Positions 46,401 through 58,067 of a DNA stretch of 64,000 nucleotides are shown piece after piece; position 1 is the first letter of the stretch; each line of letters begins with the position of its first letter. The stretch is from Nannochloropsis oceanica (Eukaryota; Sar; Eustigmatophyceae; Eustigmatales; Monodopsidaceae), in NCBI GenBank assembly GCA_004519485.1, contig CP038123.1:521401-585400 (forward strand), given 5' to 3'. The translations under genes were made by a program, and so were the position numbers. Below the pieces are notes generated by a model. It made no database searches. It was not told the origin of the DNA and was given only the letters and a program-made list of their open reading frames with translations.

Positions 46401-46644
46401 TTTTCACCTGAACCTCAACCTTCTTTCCTCCCTTCTCTCTACCTCTCCTTTTTCTATTAATCTAGAACCTCTTCCTCCCGATTCTCCCTTTTGGGGCTTG
46501 TCGAACGTCCTCCTATCCCCTCACAATATGGACATGACCACGACCTTTATGAACGAGTCCGTGCGGTTCTTCACAGAGAACTGCGGGCGATTCGTGAAGG
46601 GCGGAGCCCTGCGAAACCTCGTTGACAAGAAGGCAGGATACTGA
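43420..46644 (+). CDS. D-isomer-specific 2-hydroxyacid dehydrogenase, mitochondrial-type leader, apparent frameshift
   Basis: NAD(P)-dependent reductase or dehydrogenase of 2-keto/2-hydroxy acids, about 429 residues. Exons: 43420-43729, 43938-44050, 44290-44416, 44519-44618, 44876-44988, 45208-45277, 45472-45531, 45746-45829, 45972-46104, 46466-46644. The leader (MHPLPLRRPLLSFLSSASLS, Ser/Arg-rich) looks mitochondrial. Nucleotide-binding motif: VGIVGYGDIGQACGKLAKAF. Catalytic residues: Arg in INMGRGPLIVEEDL, Glu in DVFDTEPLPP, His in LLSPHNMD. At about 44600 exon 4 is one base short. As written the frame meets TAG, while the +1 frame gives SSLADIASS joining in phase to AMNYFAKD, exactly where the family has a conserved SLAE segment. 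So this is either a base-call error or a real lesion. Substrate (glyoxylate, hydroxypyruvate or similar) is not determinable. Confidence 0.85.
43755..43840. repeat. 16-bp minisatellite in a dehydrogenase intron
   Basis: About five copies of a 16-bp pyrimidine-rich unit, CCTCCCTCCTTCCCCA, within the first intron of the dehydrogenase gene. Confidence 0.8.
46357..46398. repeat. 21-bp perfect tandem duplication in the last dehydrogenase intron
   Basis: Two identical 21-bp units, 46357-46377 and 46378-46398, each beginning AGAGTAGCATCTGATGCCTT. Confidence 0.88.
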
Positions 46645-47413
46645 TGGGGATGGAGGAATAAAAGGAGAGAGGAGAGGGGACGAAGGGAGGATAATTTTAA
46701 GGGAGTAGAAAAACATTAATGGAAGGAAAGAAAGATTCTGCCAGAAATTGATCAAGCAAAAGAAATAAAAAGGTTTTTGTTCAGACAACATTTGCTTAAA
46801 ATGATGGTCATGCTATTCTAATCTGAGGGCGTTGCTTTCTTTCCCAAGGAGTTGGGCGTGAGGCTTCTAAGGGTCGCTGACAGAAATGGCAAAAAAAAGA
46901 GGGATTATTTTTTACCTTTTACTATGTCTCTTAAGTGTGGTCGATCTCCTCGTTCCAAAAGATTCAGTCATTAAGGATACGTCACATTAAGGCACCGCAT
47001 GAACACCCTGTCTATGACAAGCCAGGGGAAGTTCGCGTACGTGCGAGATGTCCTTGATTTAGCAGCAGCCGTACACATGTCCCCTGTTGTCTCGCCATGT
47101 CCAAGTTTATCATCTCCGGAACGACGTACACACGCAGCAGCACAGTGCTGCAGTTTCATACGAGACAGCTCGATTGGAGCATCTCACAATCGACGGCAAG
47201 CAAAACACACGACAGAGAAACGAATGTCGTCGCGTGTTTGGAATCCGGAAGCCATGCCAAAAAGAAGGATGAAAAAAATGGCCATATTCTTCAGTACATA
47301 CGTGTATCAGCTCGAGGCTTTCATATGCGCTGCCAAGCAAGCACAGAGGGAGAGGAGGCCTTGAGTACGTATCTTATAAACCATGCAAATCAATTAATAC
47401 TTGCCTCTTATGC
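46645..47413. other. Intergenic, nothing recognised
   Basis: Spacer between two rightward genes. Short open frames without family resemblance; likely 3' flank plus the P450 promoter. Confidence 0.45.
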
Positions 47414-47819
47414 ATGCATACCATACACACAGGGTCTGGACCAAGCTACCTTATCAAAGCCTCTCCTCCGATTGCCCGGCCCCCACGCAACAAAAGCAAC
47501 AGCAGCAGCAGCAACATGCACCATCACTTCCGCCGGCGTTGCCCCCCCCCGCGCTCCTTGCTTCCTGTCATAGCCTCTTTTATTGTTGTCTCTGAACTTG
47601 TCGGCAGCTTATTGAGCGGACAGGGTGTCCCAACCGGTCCTTTTAATGGCGTGAGCGCCTTCTCCTTCTTGCCTCCTTCCACCAGGCCTCTCATCTCCAC
47701 GTCCCGCATTCCTATTCAACTACCGCCTACAAGCGTACAAGTCCGACACTTCTCCTTCCCTACCGCCGTTTTTCCATTTTCCCTTCTTTCCCGTTACGCA
47801 ACCAGTACCACCACGATCC

Positions 47820-47863
<44 letters not shown>

Positions 47864-50487
47864 TCCTCTCCTCACTTGGCGCTGGCCCCTGGCCCTCGCC
47901 CCCTTCCTTTGTTCGGCAATATGTTGCGCCTCATCCGCCTAGGTGGCCCAGATCGTTTCGACGCCCAGATGAAAGAGAGATACGGGAAAATAGCAAGGTA
48001 GGCCCTCGCCCTCCCTCCCTCCCTCCCTCCCTCCCTCCCCCCCTCGTCCAGAAAGCCATTGAGTACCTCCCTCCCTCCCTCCCTCCCTCCTTTTCTACCC
48101 TCCTCCTTTTCAATCAGGTCTTTCATTTTGGGCCGCGTCTGGCACACGGTGTCGGATCCCGATCTCGCAAGAGAGGTGCTGGTGACGCGCACTCATGATT
48201 TTGAAGACTCTTTCGTCCCTGCACAAGTATGGAGGCACGCTCTCCCTCCCTCCCTTTCTCTTTTCATTTCTCTTTCCCTCTCCCTCTCCCTGAAATCATC
48301 TAAATGATAATTTTGATGTAAGGAATTTTTCGTGAGAACCTTTCGGTTATCTCAACTCTTGAACTCGTTTCTATCCAAGCCTGCCTTCCCTCTAGCCCTA
48401 ACTCTTCCCCCCTCCCTCCCTCCTTCCTTTCTCCCCTTCTCTCCTCTTCCTTTCCCTCCACTTGCAAGATGCTGGCGGTGTGGGGCGACACCGGCATCAT
48501 TTTTTCCAACGGAGAAGAGCATTTCCGTAACCGCCGCCTGTCCGCGCCTGCCTTCCACAGGTCGGAGATGGTGGACCGGACGTGCGTCTTGGTCGTAGGA
48601 CTAGCCGAGAAATTGCGAAACAGGTAACCCCGCCCTCCTTCCCCTCGTTCCCTTCTTCTTTGATTCCTCCCGTCTGCCTCTGCGTGGTTGTATGGCTTTC
48701 ATTATCTAGGGATTTCACCGTGAATCCACACGCGTTTCTTCGTGGGTGGCACTGATAAACGTAATGCACATGGTGTCTTTTCACAGATACCTCGCCCTCG
48801 AGCCCGGCACTGAGATTAATGTTTACGACACGATGCGATCCCTGACCCTGGAGGCCATAACCCAAAGCTCCTTCAGCATCTCCCTCGGCCTCTTCGACGA
48901 CGCGCCCGTCTCCCCGCCCTCCCTCCCGCCCTCCCCCCCGCCCTCCTTCCCGCCCTCCCCCATCGACGGCCGACGTCTCGACTCCCTCGTTCGCGCAATT
49001 TTTTTGCACCTGGGGCCCGCCACTCGCAACCTGCTCCCCTATGCAGGTGAGCCCTCCCCTCCCTCCCTTCCCTCCCTCCCTCCCTCTCTCCCTCTTCCTC
49101 TTTTCCCCTCTCTTCACCCACTTTAAAAACAACGTATTTTGGTGTGTCTAGAGCATGCCAACCAGGCCATCCACACCACTTACGAATGACCCCTCCGTTC
49201 CTCCCTCCTTCCCTCTCTCCCTCCCTCCTTCCCACAGAGAAATTCGGCTTGAACCGTTCTTTTTCAAAATTCAAACGCATCTGGCAAGAGCTCAACGGCA
49301 TCATGAGCGTCTTGATCGAGGAGCGAAGGCGGGAAAGAGGAACGGAGGGAGGAAATGCCAGGGAGAGCACGGACCTGCTTGAAGTTTACCTGGAGGCGTC
49401 AGGGGAGGCAGGGGACGAGGGAGCCTTGAGCAACACACAGATCATAAAAAATGTCTTCGATGTCTTTTTTGCAGGTAGCGACACCACAGCTGCGACCATT
49501 AGCGGAGCCCTTTTTGAAATCGTGAAACGGCCAGACGTTTTGGACAAGGTACGCCCTCTCTTTCCCTCCCTCCCTCCCTCTCCTCTTTCCTTCTTTTCCC
49601 CTCTCTTTCTTTCCTTCCTCCCTTTTTCTCTCCCTTCCTTCCTTCTTCCCTCCCTTCCTTCCTTGATGTTTCTCGTACTTTGCCGCCGTCGACACAGAAG
49701 ATACCCATCTCCTAATTTTTCTCCCTCCCCCCCTCGCCCTCCGTCTCTCCCTCCCTCCCTCCAGATTCTCATGGAGCTGGAAGCCGTCGATGTCCGCAAT
49801 CCCGCACATTTTACCCCGTCCGCTCTGACTTCTGCCCTCCCCTCCCTCGAGGCGGCCATCAAGGAGACCTTGAGGTTCTACCCACTCCTTGCCTCCTTAA
49901 CTCGGGTGGCGGCACACGACACCACCTTAGGCGGGTTTTTGATCGAGGAGGGGGCGGTGGTGGCGCCCTCCGTGTTGAACGTGCACATGGACGAGACGAT
50001 CTGGGGGCAGGATGTGAAGGTAGGGAGGGAGGGAGGGAGGGAGGGACATGTTGTGCCACACTTTTGTGCTCGGTATTTACGGATCTTTAAGCTCTGTTTC
50101 ACCCTTACCCTTCGGTACCTTCGTATCTCCCCCCCTTATCCTCCTGCCTCCTCCTGCAGGTCTCTCCAAGCTTAGTTTCACCCTCCCTACCTTCCTTCCC
50201 CCTCCCTTTACCTCCTTCTACAGGTCTTTCGTCCCTCCCGCTGGACCGAGAACGGAGGGGGCCTGGAATCACGTCTCCCCAAAGGTGCTTACACTCCCTT
50301 CGGCATGGGCCCCCGCGTTTGTCTCGGCATGCGCCTGGCCCTGGCCGAGTCCATGGTCGTCCTAGCCATGTTATTGAAGACAGTTAAGTTCAGTGTCAAG
50401 GAAGGAAGGAGCCTAGACATTCGGTACCCGGGCGCGGCGGCGTTTAAGGGAGGGGTGAAGGTGGTGGTAGAAGGGCTGAGGGAGTAG
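47414..50487 (+). CDS. Cytochrome P450, complete
   Basis: Haem-thiolate mono-oxygenase, about 645 residues. Exons: 47414-47997, 48118-48226, 48469-48623, 48787-49046, 49238-49548, 49765-50019, 50224-50487; all phases agree. ATG 47414 is used, but ATG 47516 is equally possible and puts the hydrophobic segment SLLPVIASFIVVSELVGSLL closer to the start. A perfect (AGC)n run (about 47821-47863) encodes a poly-Ser linker before the proline hinge PGPRPLPLFGN. Hallmarks: I-helix FFAGSDTTAATISGALFEIV, K-helix AAIKETLRFYPL with ExxR, VFRPSRWTENGGG (PERF-like), and haem loop YTPFGMGPRVCLGMRLALAE with the ligand Cys. It likely sits in ER or plastid-envelope membrane with the catalytic domain outside. The substrate is unknown. 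It is not an obvious duplicate of the P450-like gene at 3609. Confidence 0.92.
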
Positions 50488-51393
50488 GCCAGGGAGCGAT
50501 CGCCGAGGTTCAGAGAGAGGGAGTTGAAGTAGTCAGCGTATGAATGTCCTTTTGGAGAGGGAAAGGGAGGACAGGAGGGACGAAATGTTTGTTTTCCTGG
50601 AAAGAGAAAGAGAGGAATGGAGAAAGGTAGCATAGAGTTTTGTATAAGGGAGGGCAGGGCAGAGTGTGAAGTGTATAAGCGGACGTGCCACGACAAAAAA
50701 ACAAACATAAAATGGGTGAGTGTCGCGGATAGCGGAGGATAACTATCTCTAAGGGAGAACATTTTGTTTTTTATCTGCCGCGTTCATTTGTGCCCTTTAG
50801 GATATATTTCTTTCATGTTGAAAATGGAGAAGCCGGTCTCCACGTTCTGCCATTGACCCCTGGAGCCTTACAAAATTGGGAGGAAGTGCCGAGCGACTAT
50901 CTCCGGCAAAAGCAAAACATAAGACCGCATCCTTTTGACTCGCACGGAATGGATTTAACCTCTGCGTAGAAGCAATCCCAACCATACCCTGGCATCGGCA
51001 ATGGCATTTGATCTGCATGATGCACAACGTACTGGAAGAAGTAAGCGAGAACAGGGTGGAAGCCTTTTACGCGCAGGCGGGGAGGTTATTTCTTCACGAA
51101 GGCTATTGTGCTATGTCCCCTTACACCCAGTGCTGCGGATGTGGCAGGGGGGGCGACATCGTTGGAGACCAGACCCGAGGGGAATGGGCCGCGAGTTGAG
51201 GATGAGGGAGTCGTGTATTGACAAGTATGTACACTTTCTTCCCTTTTCCCTTCACGCAACAGACAAGTCGAAAGGGCTGTCATCTCATCTTGTTACGTGC
51301 GCACTGTGGATGACCATGCCGCCTTCCCGTGATTCATCGTAAAAAGAGACCTCGTGAAGCCCGAACCGGTGCAATGGTTTTTCACAAGCAAAG
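50488..51393. other. Intergenic, nothing recognised
   Basis: Spacer downstream of the P450 gene up to the tRNA terminator. No gene, repeat or RNA recognised. Confidence 0.45.
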
Positions 51394-51413
51394 AAAAAAA
51401 AAATTAGAAAAAA
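51394..51413 (-). terminator. RNA polymerase III terminator of the tRNA gene
   Basis: On the minus strand, six Ts (51413-51408) starting 7 nt after the tRNA 3' end, then a second run of ten Ts (51403-51394). This is the expected Pol III stop signal. Confidence 0.75.
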
Positions 51414-51420
51414 GAACGTG

Positions 51421-51538
51421 TTCCCACGCCGGGAATCGAACCCGGATCTGCAAGGAGCGTCCGCTCCAGGATGCGGGATCGATACCGCGTTGGTTTAAGA
51501 TGAAAACTTGCCATGCTGAGCCGTTACACCACGTAGGA
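51421..51538 (-). tRNA. trnE-UUC: tRNA-Glu (anticodon UUC) with a 45-nt intron
   Basis: Read on the minus strand. The acceptor stem TCCTACG pairs with CGTGGGA (one G-U), with discriminator A. The D-stem is GTGT/GCAT. The anticodon stem GCAAG pairs perfectly with CTTGC only if about 45 nt are removed after loop position 37. The T-arm is CCGGG-TTCGATT-CCCGG, with a 4-nt variable loop. The joined loop TTTTCA+C gives anticodon TTC, i.e. glutamate. The mature length is 73 nt. The intron sits at the canonical 37/38 position and contains an inverted repeat around GGTATCGATCC that could hold the two splice sites together. Internal A- and B-box promoters are present in the D- and T-arms, as in any eukaryotic tRNA. 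Confidence 0.9.
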
Positions 51539-51972
51539 GGATAGTCCATGAATGGGGCGATGTCACATGTTAGTAATGTGATTGGCAGATATGGGCCGAG
51601 CCAACACGAGGGACACTTCGGGTCATGCTGGTGCACCAGAAGCTTTTGAATGCAGACCCTATGTCAATATTGTACAGCTTATGAAGTGTACGAAGTTGTG
51701 TCTGAACAAGCTATCTCGGGTGTTCCTCGAGCAATCAAAAGAGTTGCCACTCCCACATGCATCTTGACGCTCGATTATCCCACATATCTGTTGAAAAAGT
51801 AACACGCATGGAGAATGCCCTCCTTCGGCCATCATAAGGCATCAAAACAGCCGGCAAATTAAAAAAAATCAGATACCTTCATATTGCCCATCCCTTTATA
51901 AGAAGCTCGAGTTCAGTTATTTTTAAATACAATGCTCCATAACATTTTATTTTTTTCTGCCTACAATCCTAA
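51539..51972. other. Intergenic upstream of the tRNA gene
   Basis: AT-richer spacer between the tRNA gene and dispersed repeat copy B. Nothing recognised. Confidence 0.4.
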
Positions 51973-52140
51973 AGAACTATCGCATGCAACCTGACGTCCT
52001 CTAGGACTTGCATACGAGGGAGAGCCTTCCAACAATAGAATGTTGCATATTCGTCCCTTATTCCGAGTTGGCAAGCGACTTTGACAGATTTGATATCAGG
52101 CAAAGTCCCCGGACGGCCCACACAGGGCCAGGAGGAGAAG
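51973..52140 (+). repeat. Dispersed ~170-bp repeat, copy B
   Basis: Second copy of the repeat at 30261-30432: same orientation, identical 5' ~26 bases and 3' 42 bases, diverged middle. Similarity begins slightly upstream (CCTACA-like bases in both). No telomere repeats are adjacent here. Confidence 0.8.
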
Positions 52141-52907
52141 CAAAATGCATCGAGCTTCGGGAAAGGCAAATAGGGCACCTTAGGACGACAGCTTTTCTCA
52201 CTAGGCATGGGGCACATCCTGTCTTTTCATTTCTATATATACCAATATTACATAAATATACACATAATTCAATCGTCCAGTGACTAAGCCAGAGGTCCGC
52301 CTTGCCTGCTCTCTGTTGCTGAACCCCCCTAAACTCTACCTCACGGGGGGGGGGGGCTCCTCAAAAACATGATGCCCACAGAAGTAGCTACTACAGCAAC
52401 ATTTACAAAATTAAAAGATACCCACCATCGACTGGTTAGTTGCTGGTTGGTCTCGTACTGTATGTAATTCACTTCGCAAATGGTCTCGATGACCATGCCT
52501 TCTCCCAGCAACCTTCTAAAGATCTTGGTGTTATAACTCGACCAAAGCATCCGTAATGCTCACACATACACCATCGCTTGCTTCTTCAATATTACTCTCC
52601 CGATTCTTTTTTTTCCCATATTGTATACATGAATACATTTTTTTCTGTCCTCATGTGCTCCCTGTCTGTGTTAATCTCCAATTAACATGACGAATACATT
52701 CACTCTCCAGCAGTCAATTTAGAAAAAATGATGGGACTAAGCCCCGACTTAATCTTTCTCTAACAAGCAAAATACCCCTCAGTATTTTCTTCTTGTTCGT
52801 GTAACATAATAATATCTGTTTGCATTGGCAGACCGGCAAGACTCGCCGACATGCTAAACCATCTCCATACCCCCCCCACGACCCCCAATTCCATTCCCCT
52901 TGACTCC
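52141..52907. other. Intergenic, nothing recognised
   Basis: 3' flank of the leftward phosphate transporter. Contains a 12-G run at 52345-52356 and AT-rich sequence; no gene recognised. Confidence 0.45.
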
Positions 52908-55259
52908 TCACACTCTCTCAGTTGGACAAGGTGCGTACACACCCTGGGCGAATAGCAGTGCAGTCCCTCCTCCCATAATCACCAGTGTCATTGTCCAGCT
53001 CGCAAATGTGATACCGAAGAACCTCCAGTTCACACCTGACTGACCCTCCAGACAGCCCACTCCAACGATGCCGCCGACAATGCACTATGAGAGAGAGGGG
53101 GGGAAAGGAAGAAGGTCTTAGATGAGGTGACAAGGTCAAACTTTGCTCGCACACTTCGACACAAAGAACATACATAAAGGTAAAAAAAAGAGCCAGGAAA
53201 AAGAGGACAAAGGGAGGCGTACCTGCGAAGAAGAATTCGGGAGACCCCACTGCGAACAGACAAGGATGACGAATGCCGTCGCCAGCTCAGCAGCGAAACC
53301 ACGGGATGGCGTGAGGCATGCCATTTGCGTGCCCATAGCTCGGGTGATATTGTAGCCATAGGTTGCCAAACCTGAGACACGGATGGAGACACGGAGGGAG
53401 AGTTAGTATGTTTCATGAGAAACTGTACTGATATATGTAGTTTAAGCTGAAATCAATAGCAAGAACTCAACCATTCACATCCCCTTGTCTCCTTCCCCTC
53501 CCTTTCCCAACCACGTACCGACAACCAGGGAGAACGCCGAGATAAACGTGATCCACACGGGCGCTACCAACTTCCTGTTTACCACATCATTCTGGTAAAT
53601 GTCGTAAATACTCGACAGGGGTCCACTCATATAGCCGACCTCTGCGGCGCCATGCGCAAACATCACACAAATGGCACTGAATACCTGCAAGTACGCAAAA
53701 ATCGCCTCTGCCTTCACATCAAACACTTCGGCACTCCCGTGAATCCTCCCAACGGTCTCGTCCGTTTGAATGATCTCATGGATATCCACGGTTACCCCGT
53801 GCAACATAGCTCGCTTCGCCATTCCCATCCAATCCTTTTTCCCAATTTCCTTTTCTGTTTTAATCTCCCTGCCCTCCTCTCCTCCTTCCCTCCCTCCCTC
53901 GATTTCCCCTCCGTCTTCGTCCTCTTCCTCAGGATGAGACAACGGTCTCTCTGTCCCTTCCTTCTTTCCTCCTTTCCCCATCCCCGAGGTAATCCTTTTC
54001 GACTCCACCGATCTCGCCGCAAGCTCCCTGCACTTTGCAGCTTCTTTTTCCTCGATCTTCCTCCTCATCCACGGCACAGCCGCCCATGTCAACAGTGCCA
54101 AGCCCACGGCAATCACGAAAGCGACCCACGCCGCGGTCGAATCGCTCCACTTGGGATCGATATCCCGCAGTGTCTTCTTGGCACCTTTCGTCAGGACAAA
54201 GTAGATGTTGATATAGGCCGTGATGAGGACAAGGGGGGGAGCGACATAGATAGCGCGCTGTTGGGCACTGGGATGACGAAGGACGAGGAACCGACAGCTA
54301 CCGAAGATTAGGGCGGCGGCGAGGGCAGTCATGGCAGGGGCAAGGAACCAGGAGACGACGATGGGAACTATTCCTCGGTAGGGTGGCCAGAACTGCATGG
54401 CATTAAAATTGTTTGTTTGTTGTTTGATGTTTGTTTTTCGTTTGTTGTTTGTTTTTGTTCCATGTGCTTTAGATTGGAAGGAGGGAAAAAAGACAGCAAG
54501 GGAAATACGGGTAAAGAGGCGTGAAGGATCTTACCGTCGGGTCGTGTGTCATCCAGTTGACGCCGCTGATGCCTTTGAAAGTCCAGGCTAAGGTTGGGAG
54601 GGAGGAGGTATGCATATGCGCGTGAGCATAAGTATAGTCAGGCTTCATACCTCCAATTCTCTCCCATATACTGTCACGCACCGAAGCCGATGATGCCTCC
54701 GATGATGGAATGTGTCGAAGAGACGTTCCAGCCATAATAGCTCGCTACGGCCAGCCAGATGGTGCCAACAAAAAGAGTGGTGGCCATGCCATACGCTGTA
54801 AGTTGTAGATAAATGGTGCATATTAAGCAATTAATACCAACAGAGACACATAAAACATAGATGTTTTCGTTGAGAATAAAAGTAAGAAGGGAAACAAATA
54901 GACATAAAGGGCATGCGAGATGAAATCAGATGAGTATCAATGGATGCCCTCGCCTTCCCCTTCCTCCTTCCCTCCCTCCCTTCCTTCCTCTCCCTCGTAC
55001 CATAAATGATCGGGTTATCCATGAAATCTTGAGCATTGGCAATTTCACCCGCGATCGTCTGTGTGGACACTCGACCCAGAAGCATGGCCCCTCCAAACTC
55101 GAAGATAGCAGCAATGATGCAGGCCTGCATCATGGTCAAAGTCTTCGCTCCCACCGAAGTTCCAAATGCATTGCCTACATCGTTGGCCCCCGTCCCCCAG
55201 CCAAAGCCAAATGCACCCAGCGCCCCGTATACGACAATCCAAGTAAATTGTCCGAGCAT
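52908..55259 (-). CDS. PiT/PHO4-family inorganic phosphate transporter
   Basis: Sodium- or proton-coupled phosphate symporter, 541 residues. Six exons (high to low): 55259-55001, 54795-54682, 54587-54535, 54392-53519, 53371-53223, 53084-52908. The family has an inverted duplication, and both halves are visible: GTGANDVGNAFGTSVGAKTL with ASYYGWNVSSTHSIIGGIIG in the N-half, and CVMFAHGAAEVGYMSGPLSS with VILVCSQWGLPNSSSQCIVG in the C-half. The C-half GANDVxN copy is relaxed to HGAAEVGY. Between the halves a large charged cytosolic loop, coded by the single 874-nt exon, carries a Lys/Glu-rich segment (about 53830-54060). Hydrophobic helices flank it. It should take up phosphate at the plasma membrane or an organelle membrane. 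No targeting peptide precedes the first helix. Confidence 0.92.
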
Positions 55260-56630
55260 TGGTTTCCGCTTACCGCTTGTGCTGCTGGTACTGGTGCTGG
55301 TGCTGGTGCTGGTGCTACCAGTGCTGCTGGCGGGCGTTGCTGGCCTTGATGCTTGCGCGGCTAGCTACCTTTGCGTGTGTATGGAGTGCACAGGGAGTAA
55401 GATGAAATTCTCGCTTGCTCCTACTGCGAGTGGTGCTACTACTATTGGCATTTAATGACACATGTAAGTGCCATTCCCTACACTTTAGGGGTGGAGAGGT
55501 CTAGATGCGTGATAGTAAAAAGAAAGCACTTAAAGATAAGCCAAACCCGCACACCAAACACGGACGGCACGAGTCAATGAGGCACAAGCATTCTTCTCAA
55601 AGTATCCACCACTGCCAGCAGCGCTGACAAATACCGGTGTATTTATAGTGTAGTACAGTGTTGTTTGGCCCACCACCATCTGGGGAATAAATCTGGCTGT
55701 ACGTGCCCTCTTCTATCCGTGCCCTCTCTCTCGGGCCCGTTCACCCGTCCTCCCCGGGTCGTGCCCAGAAGTGTACGAGTATTAATCGGCTCCCAGTGTC
55801 CTATACAGACTGAGCAATACTCTGGGGATACCCCCAAGCAAGGGTCGACGGACATACATTCAGCAGGCCAGATTCATGCGGTTCTGGCGAAGGCAACCTT
55901 GATTGAATCTCACCCGGAAATCCGACACGACGAAACACACGACACGACGAAACACAACCACATGCGACACCCCGGCATGAGGGACATGACAAGGATGATT
56001 AAAAAGTCCCTGTTCTAGTCCTTTCTGGCTGTGCATGCCGTGGGTTCTGAGCCTGATTCGGACATAGTCTAGCTTTGGAAGCACATTGCTTGTTGCACAG
56101 TCCATGCCCGAATTCCAGCAGGTGTGCTGCCCCTACCCTCGCATTCGCAGGATTATCCCAGTCGTTAAAATCCGTCCATCAAGTGGGCCTTGCGCTACGA
56201 AGTAACAATCGCAAAGCGAAGGTACATGCCAGGGTGTGGTGCCCAATTGCATTAGTGTGACGCCAACCCCGCCACCCCCATAAGTTTTGGCGGCGATCGT
56301 AAATGTTTCACCGATTGATTGCCGTGACGTCACTTGTCCCCGCGCGTTACATTTATTTTACAAAGCTGGAAGAAGCGCTGCAAGGATCACATAGAGCAGT
56401 AGCTACGAGTGAAAGACCTTGGCAAGCGATTCCAAAAGCAACCTGGGCATGAACCAACCTCCTTTCCCCTTCCTTTTCACTCCTGCAAGCGGCATTGGTG
56501 AGAAAAGGAGCAAAGCAAAGGCAACGGGAGGTCCGAATCAGAACAGGCACATTTGTCGTCCTCGATTCTTTAATCACGTTCGCCCAAACGAATCTTTCTT
56601 CTTTCCATCCCCTCTCTCTCTTTCGCCTGT
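55260..56630. other. Intergenic with short simple repeats
   Basis: 1.4 kb upstream of the phosphate transporter. Holds a (CTGGTG)n-like run at about 55277-55330 and a 17-bp tandem repeat (55924-55940, 55941-55957; one mismatch). No gene recognised. Confidence 0.5.
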
Positions 56631-58067
56631 CTACATTCCTCCCCCTCCTCCTCCCAACATGTCTCCTAGCCCCTTCATACCCAAGCCTAGCCCTCCTCCT
56701 CCTCCTCCTGCTGCTGGGGATGGTGGGGCTGATGGTGCTTGTTGTTGTTGGAGCTGCTCGGCGCGAGCCAGCTTTCTCTCGATTTGCCGCTTGATCTGTC
56801 GTTGGTGAGGGGGAGGGAAGGAGGGAGGAGGAGATGAGGATCGATGTAGGTTGCTTTTTACACACGCTACTCGCCCAGGATAGGAGTGAAAGGCAGACAG
56901 GGAGTGGGGGTCAAAGGGAGGAGCCGAATGCAGAAGGAGGAAGAGAGGGAGGGAGGGAGGAAGGCAGGGAGAGCTTGCCAGCACGTACCCGGATGCCGCT
57001 CTCCGAGTCAAGCTTATGGTCCGGGGTTTGGAGGAGATAGTTATCGAGGCCTGGAGGGAGGGAGGGAGGGAGGAAGGGAGGGAAGGTGTGTGAGCCACTC
57101 TTCCAGTTGGTGGGGAAAGAGTCGTATCTCTCTAATCCAATTTCCTTCCACCTTCTCCCCCTTCCTCCCTTCCTCCCTCCATCCCTCGACGCACCTCCCG
57201 CTTTGTCCACCATCCGTAGAGTCGTCGTGGTCAGGTTAAAGGGGATCATGTCCTATTGGGAGGGAGGAAGGGAGGGAGGGAAGCTGGGTGGATGAGCCGA
57301 TCGAAAGGTTATTGCACACACACATACACAAGAAAAATTGTCCCTCCGCAGACCTTCCCTCCCTCCCTCCCTCCCTTCCTTCCTTACCTCCAAGGCATCG
57401 CTCCACAATCGTTTCCGTTGCGAGTTGGGTTTGAACATTCGCCTAGTCCTAGAAGGAGGGGGGGAGGGAGGGGGGGAGGGAGGGGGGGCAGAGGGAGAAG
57501 TGAGCCTTCGAGGGATAGAAGTACGATTCCATGGAAAGAAGACGAGGAAGAAACGTATAAAAAGACAGATGACTTGTTTTCATTCTCCTCTATTCATGCT
57601 TCTGCTCGCTCTCATAAATTGGAGGCTTTTAATGCTAAGTACTACATACTCCCTCTTTCCTCTCTCCTTCTCTCCCTCCCTCCCTTCCTCCCTTCCTTTC
57701 CTCCCTCCCTTGCCCCCGCGCACTTACTTCCGGTTTGAGTGACTGACCATGTTCCCAAACAGTACGTCTTTCCCTGCAAACAAGCCTCGACGGGCCCTGA
57801 GGGGGAGGGAGGAAGGGAGTGAGGGAGTGATGAGTAGGATGTTGTCAGACATGCTATACCAATACAATTTCAACACCAGCACGGTCTTCTTCCTCCTCTT
57901 CTGCCTCGTTGTGCACCCTTCTTCAAATCCTATCCATCCACCATCAAAACTACCATCGTAAGCATACCTCACGTTCTTCCCTTCCTCTCCTCGTCCTCCT
58001 CCTCCACTTCCTCTCCCTCCCTCTCCTCGTCGTCCTCCTCTTACCGATTCGAGGACGGTCGCCCCAT
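56631..58067 (-). CDS. MRPL28: Mitochondrial-type large-subunit ribosomal protein bL28
   Basis: Structural protein of the large ribosomal subunit, 145 residues. Six exons (high to low): 58067-58045, 57796-57728, 57448-57388, 57252-57195, 57050-56989, 56795-56631. Family sequence: RARRGLFAGKDVLFGNMVSH then SNRKTRRMFKPNSQRKRLWS, matching the bL28 core (GK..L.GN.VSHS..KT+R.F.PN.Q.KR). LRMVDKAGGLDNYLLQTPDH follows, the mitochondrial-style extension. The C-terminus is a basic helix followed by a Gln run and a Gly/Met-rich tail. The start was chosen because the short first exon (MGRPSSNR) places the core at the position seen in bacterial L28; an upstream targeting peptide is not evident. Mitochondrial rather than plastid assignment rests on the GGLDNYLL segment and is moderately firm. 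Confidence 0.85.

Noticed and set aside
55036-55455. 139-codon open frame on the plus strand
   Set aside because: Antisense to the first exon of the phosphate transporter and extending into a (CTGGTG)n repeat.
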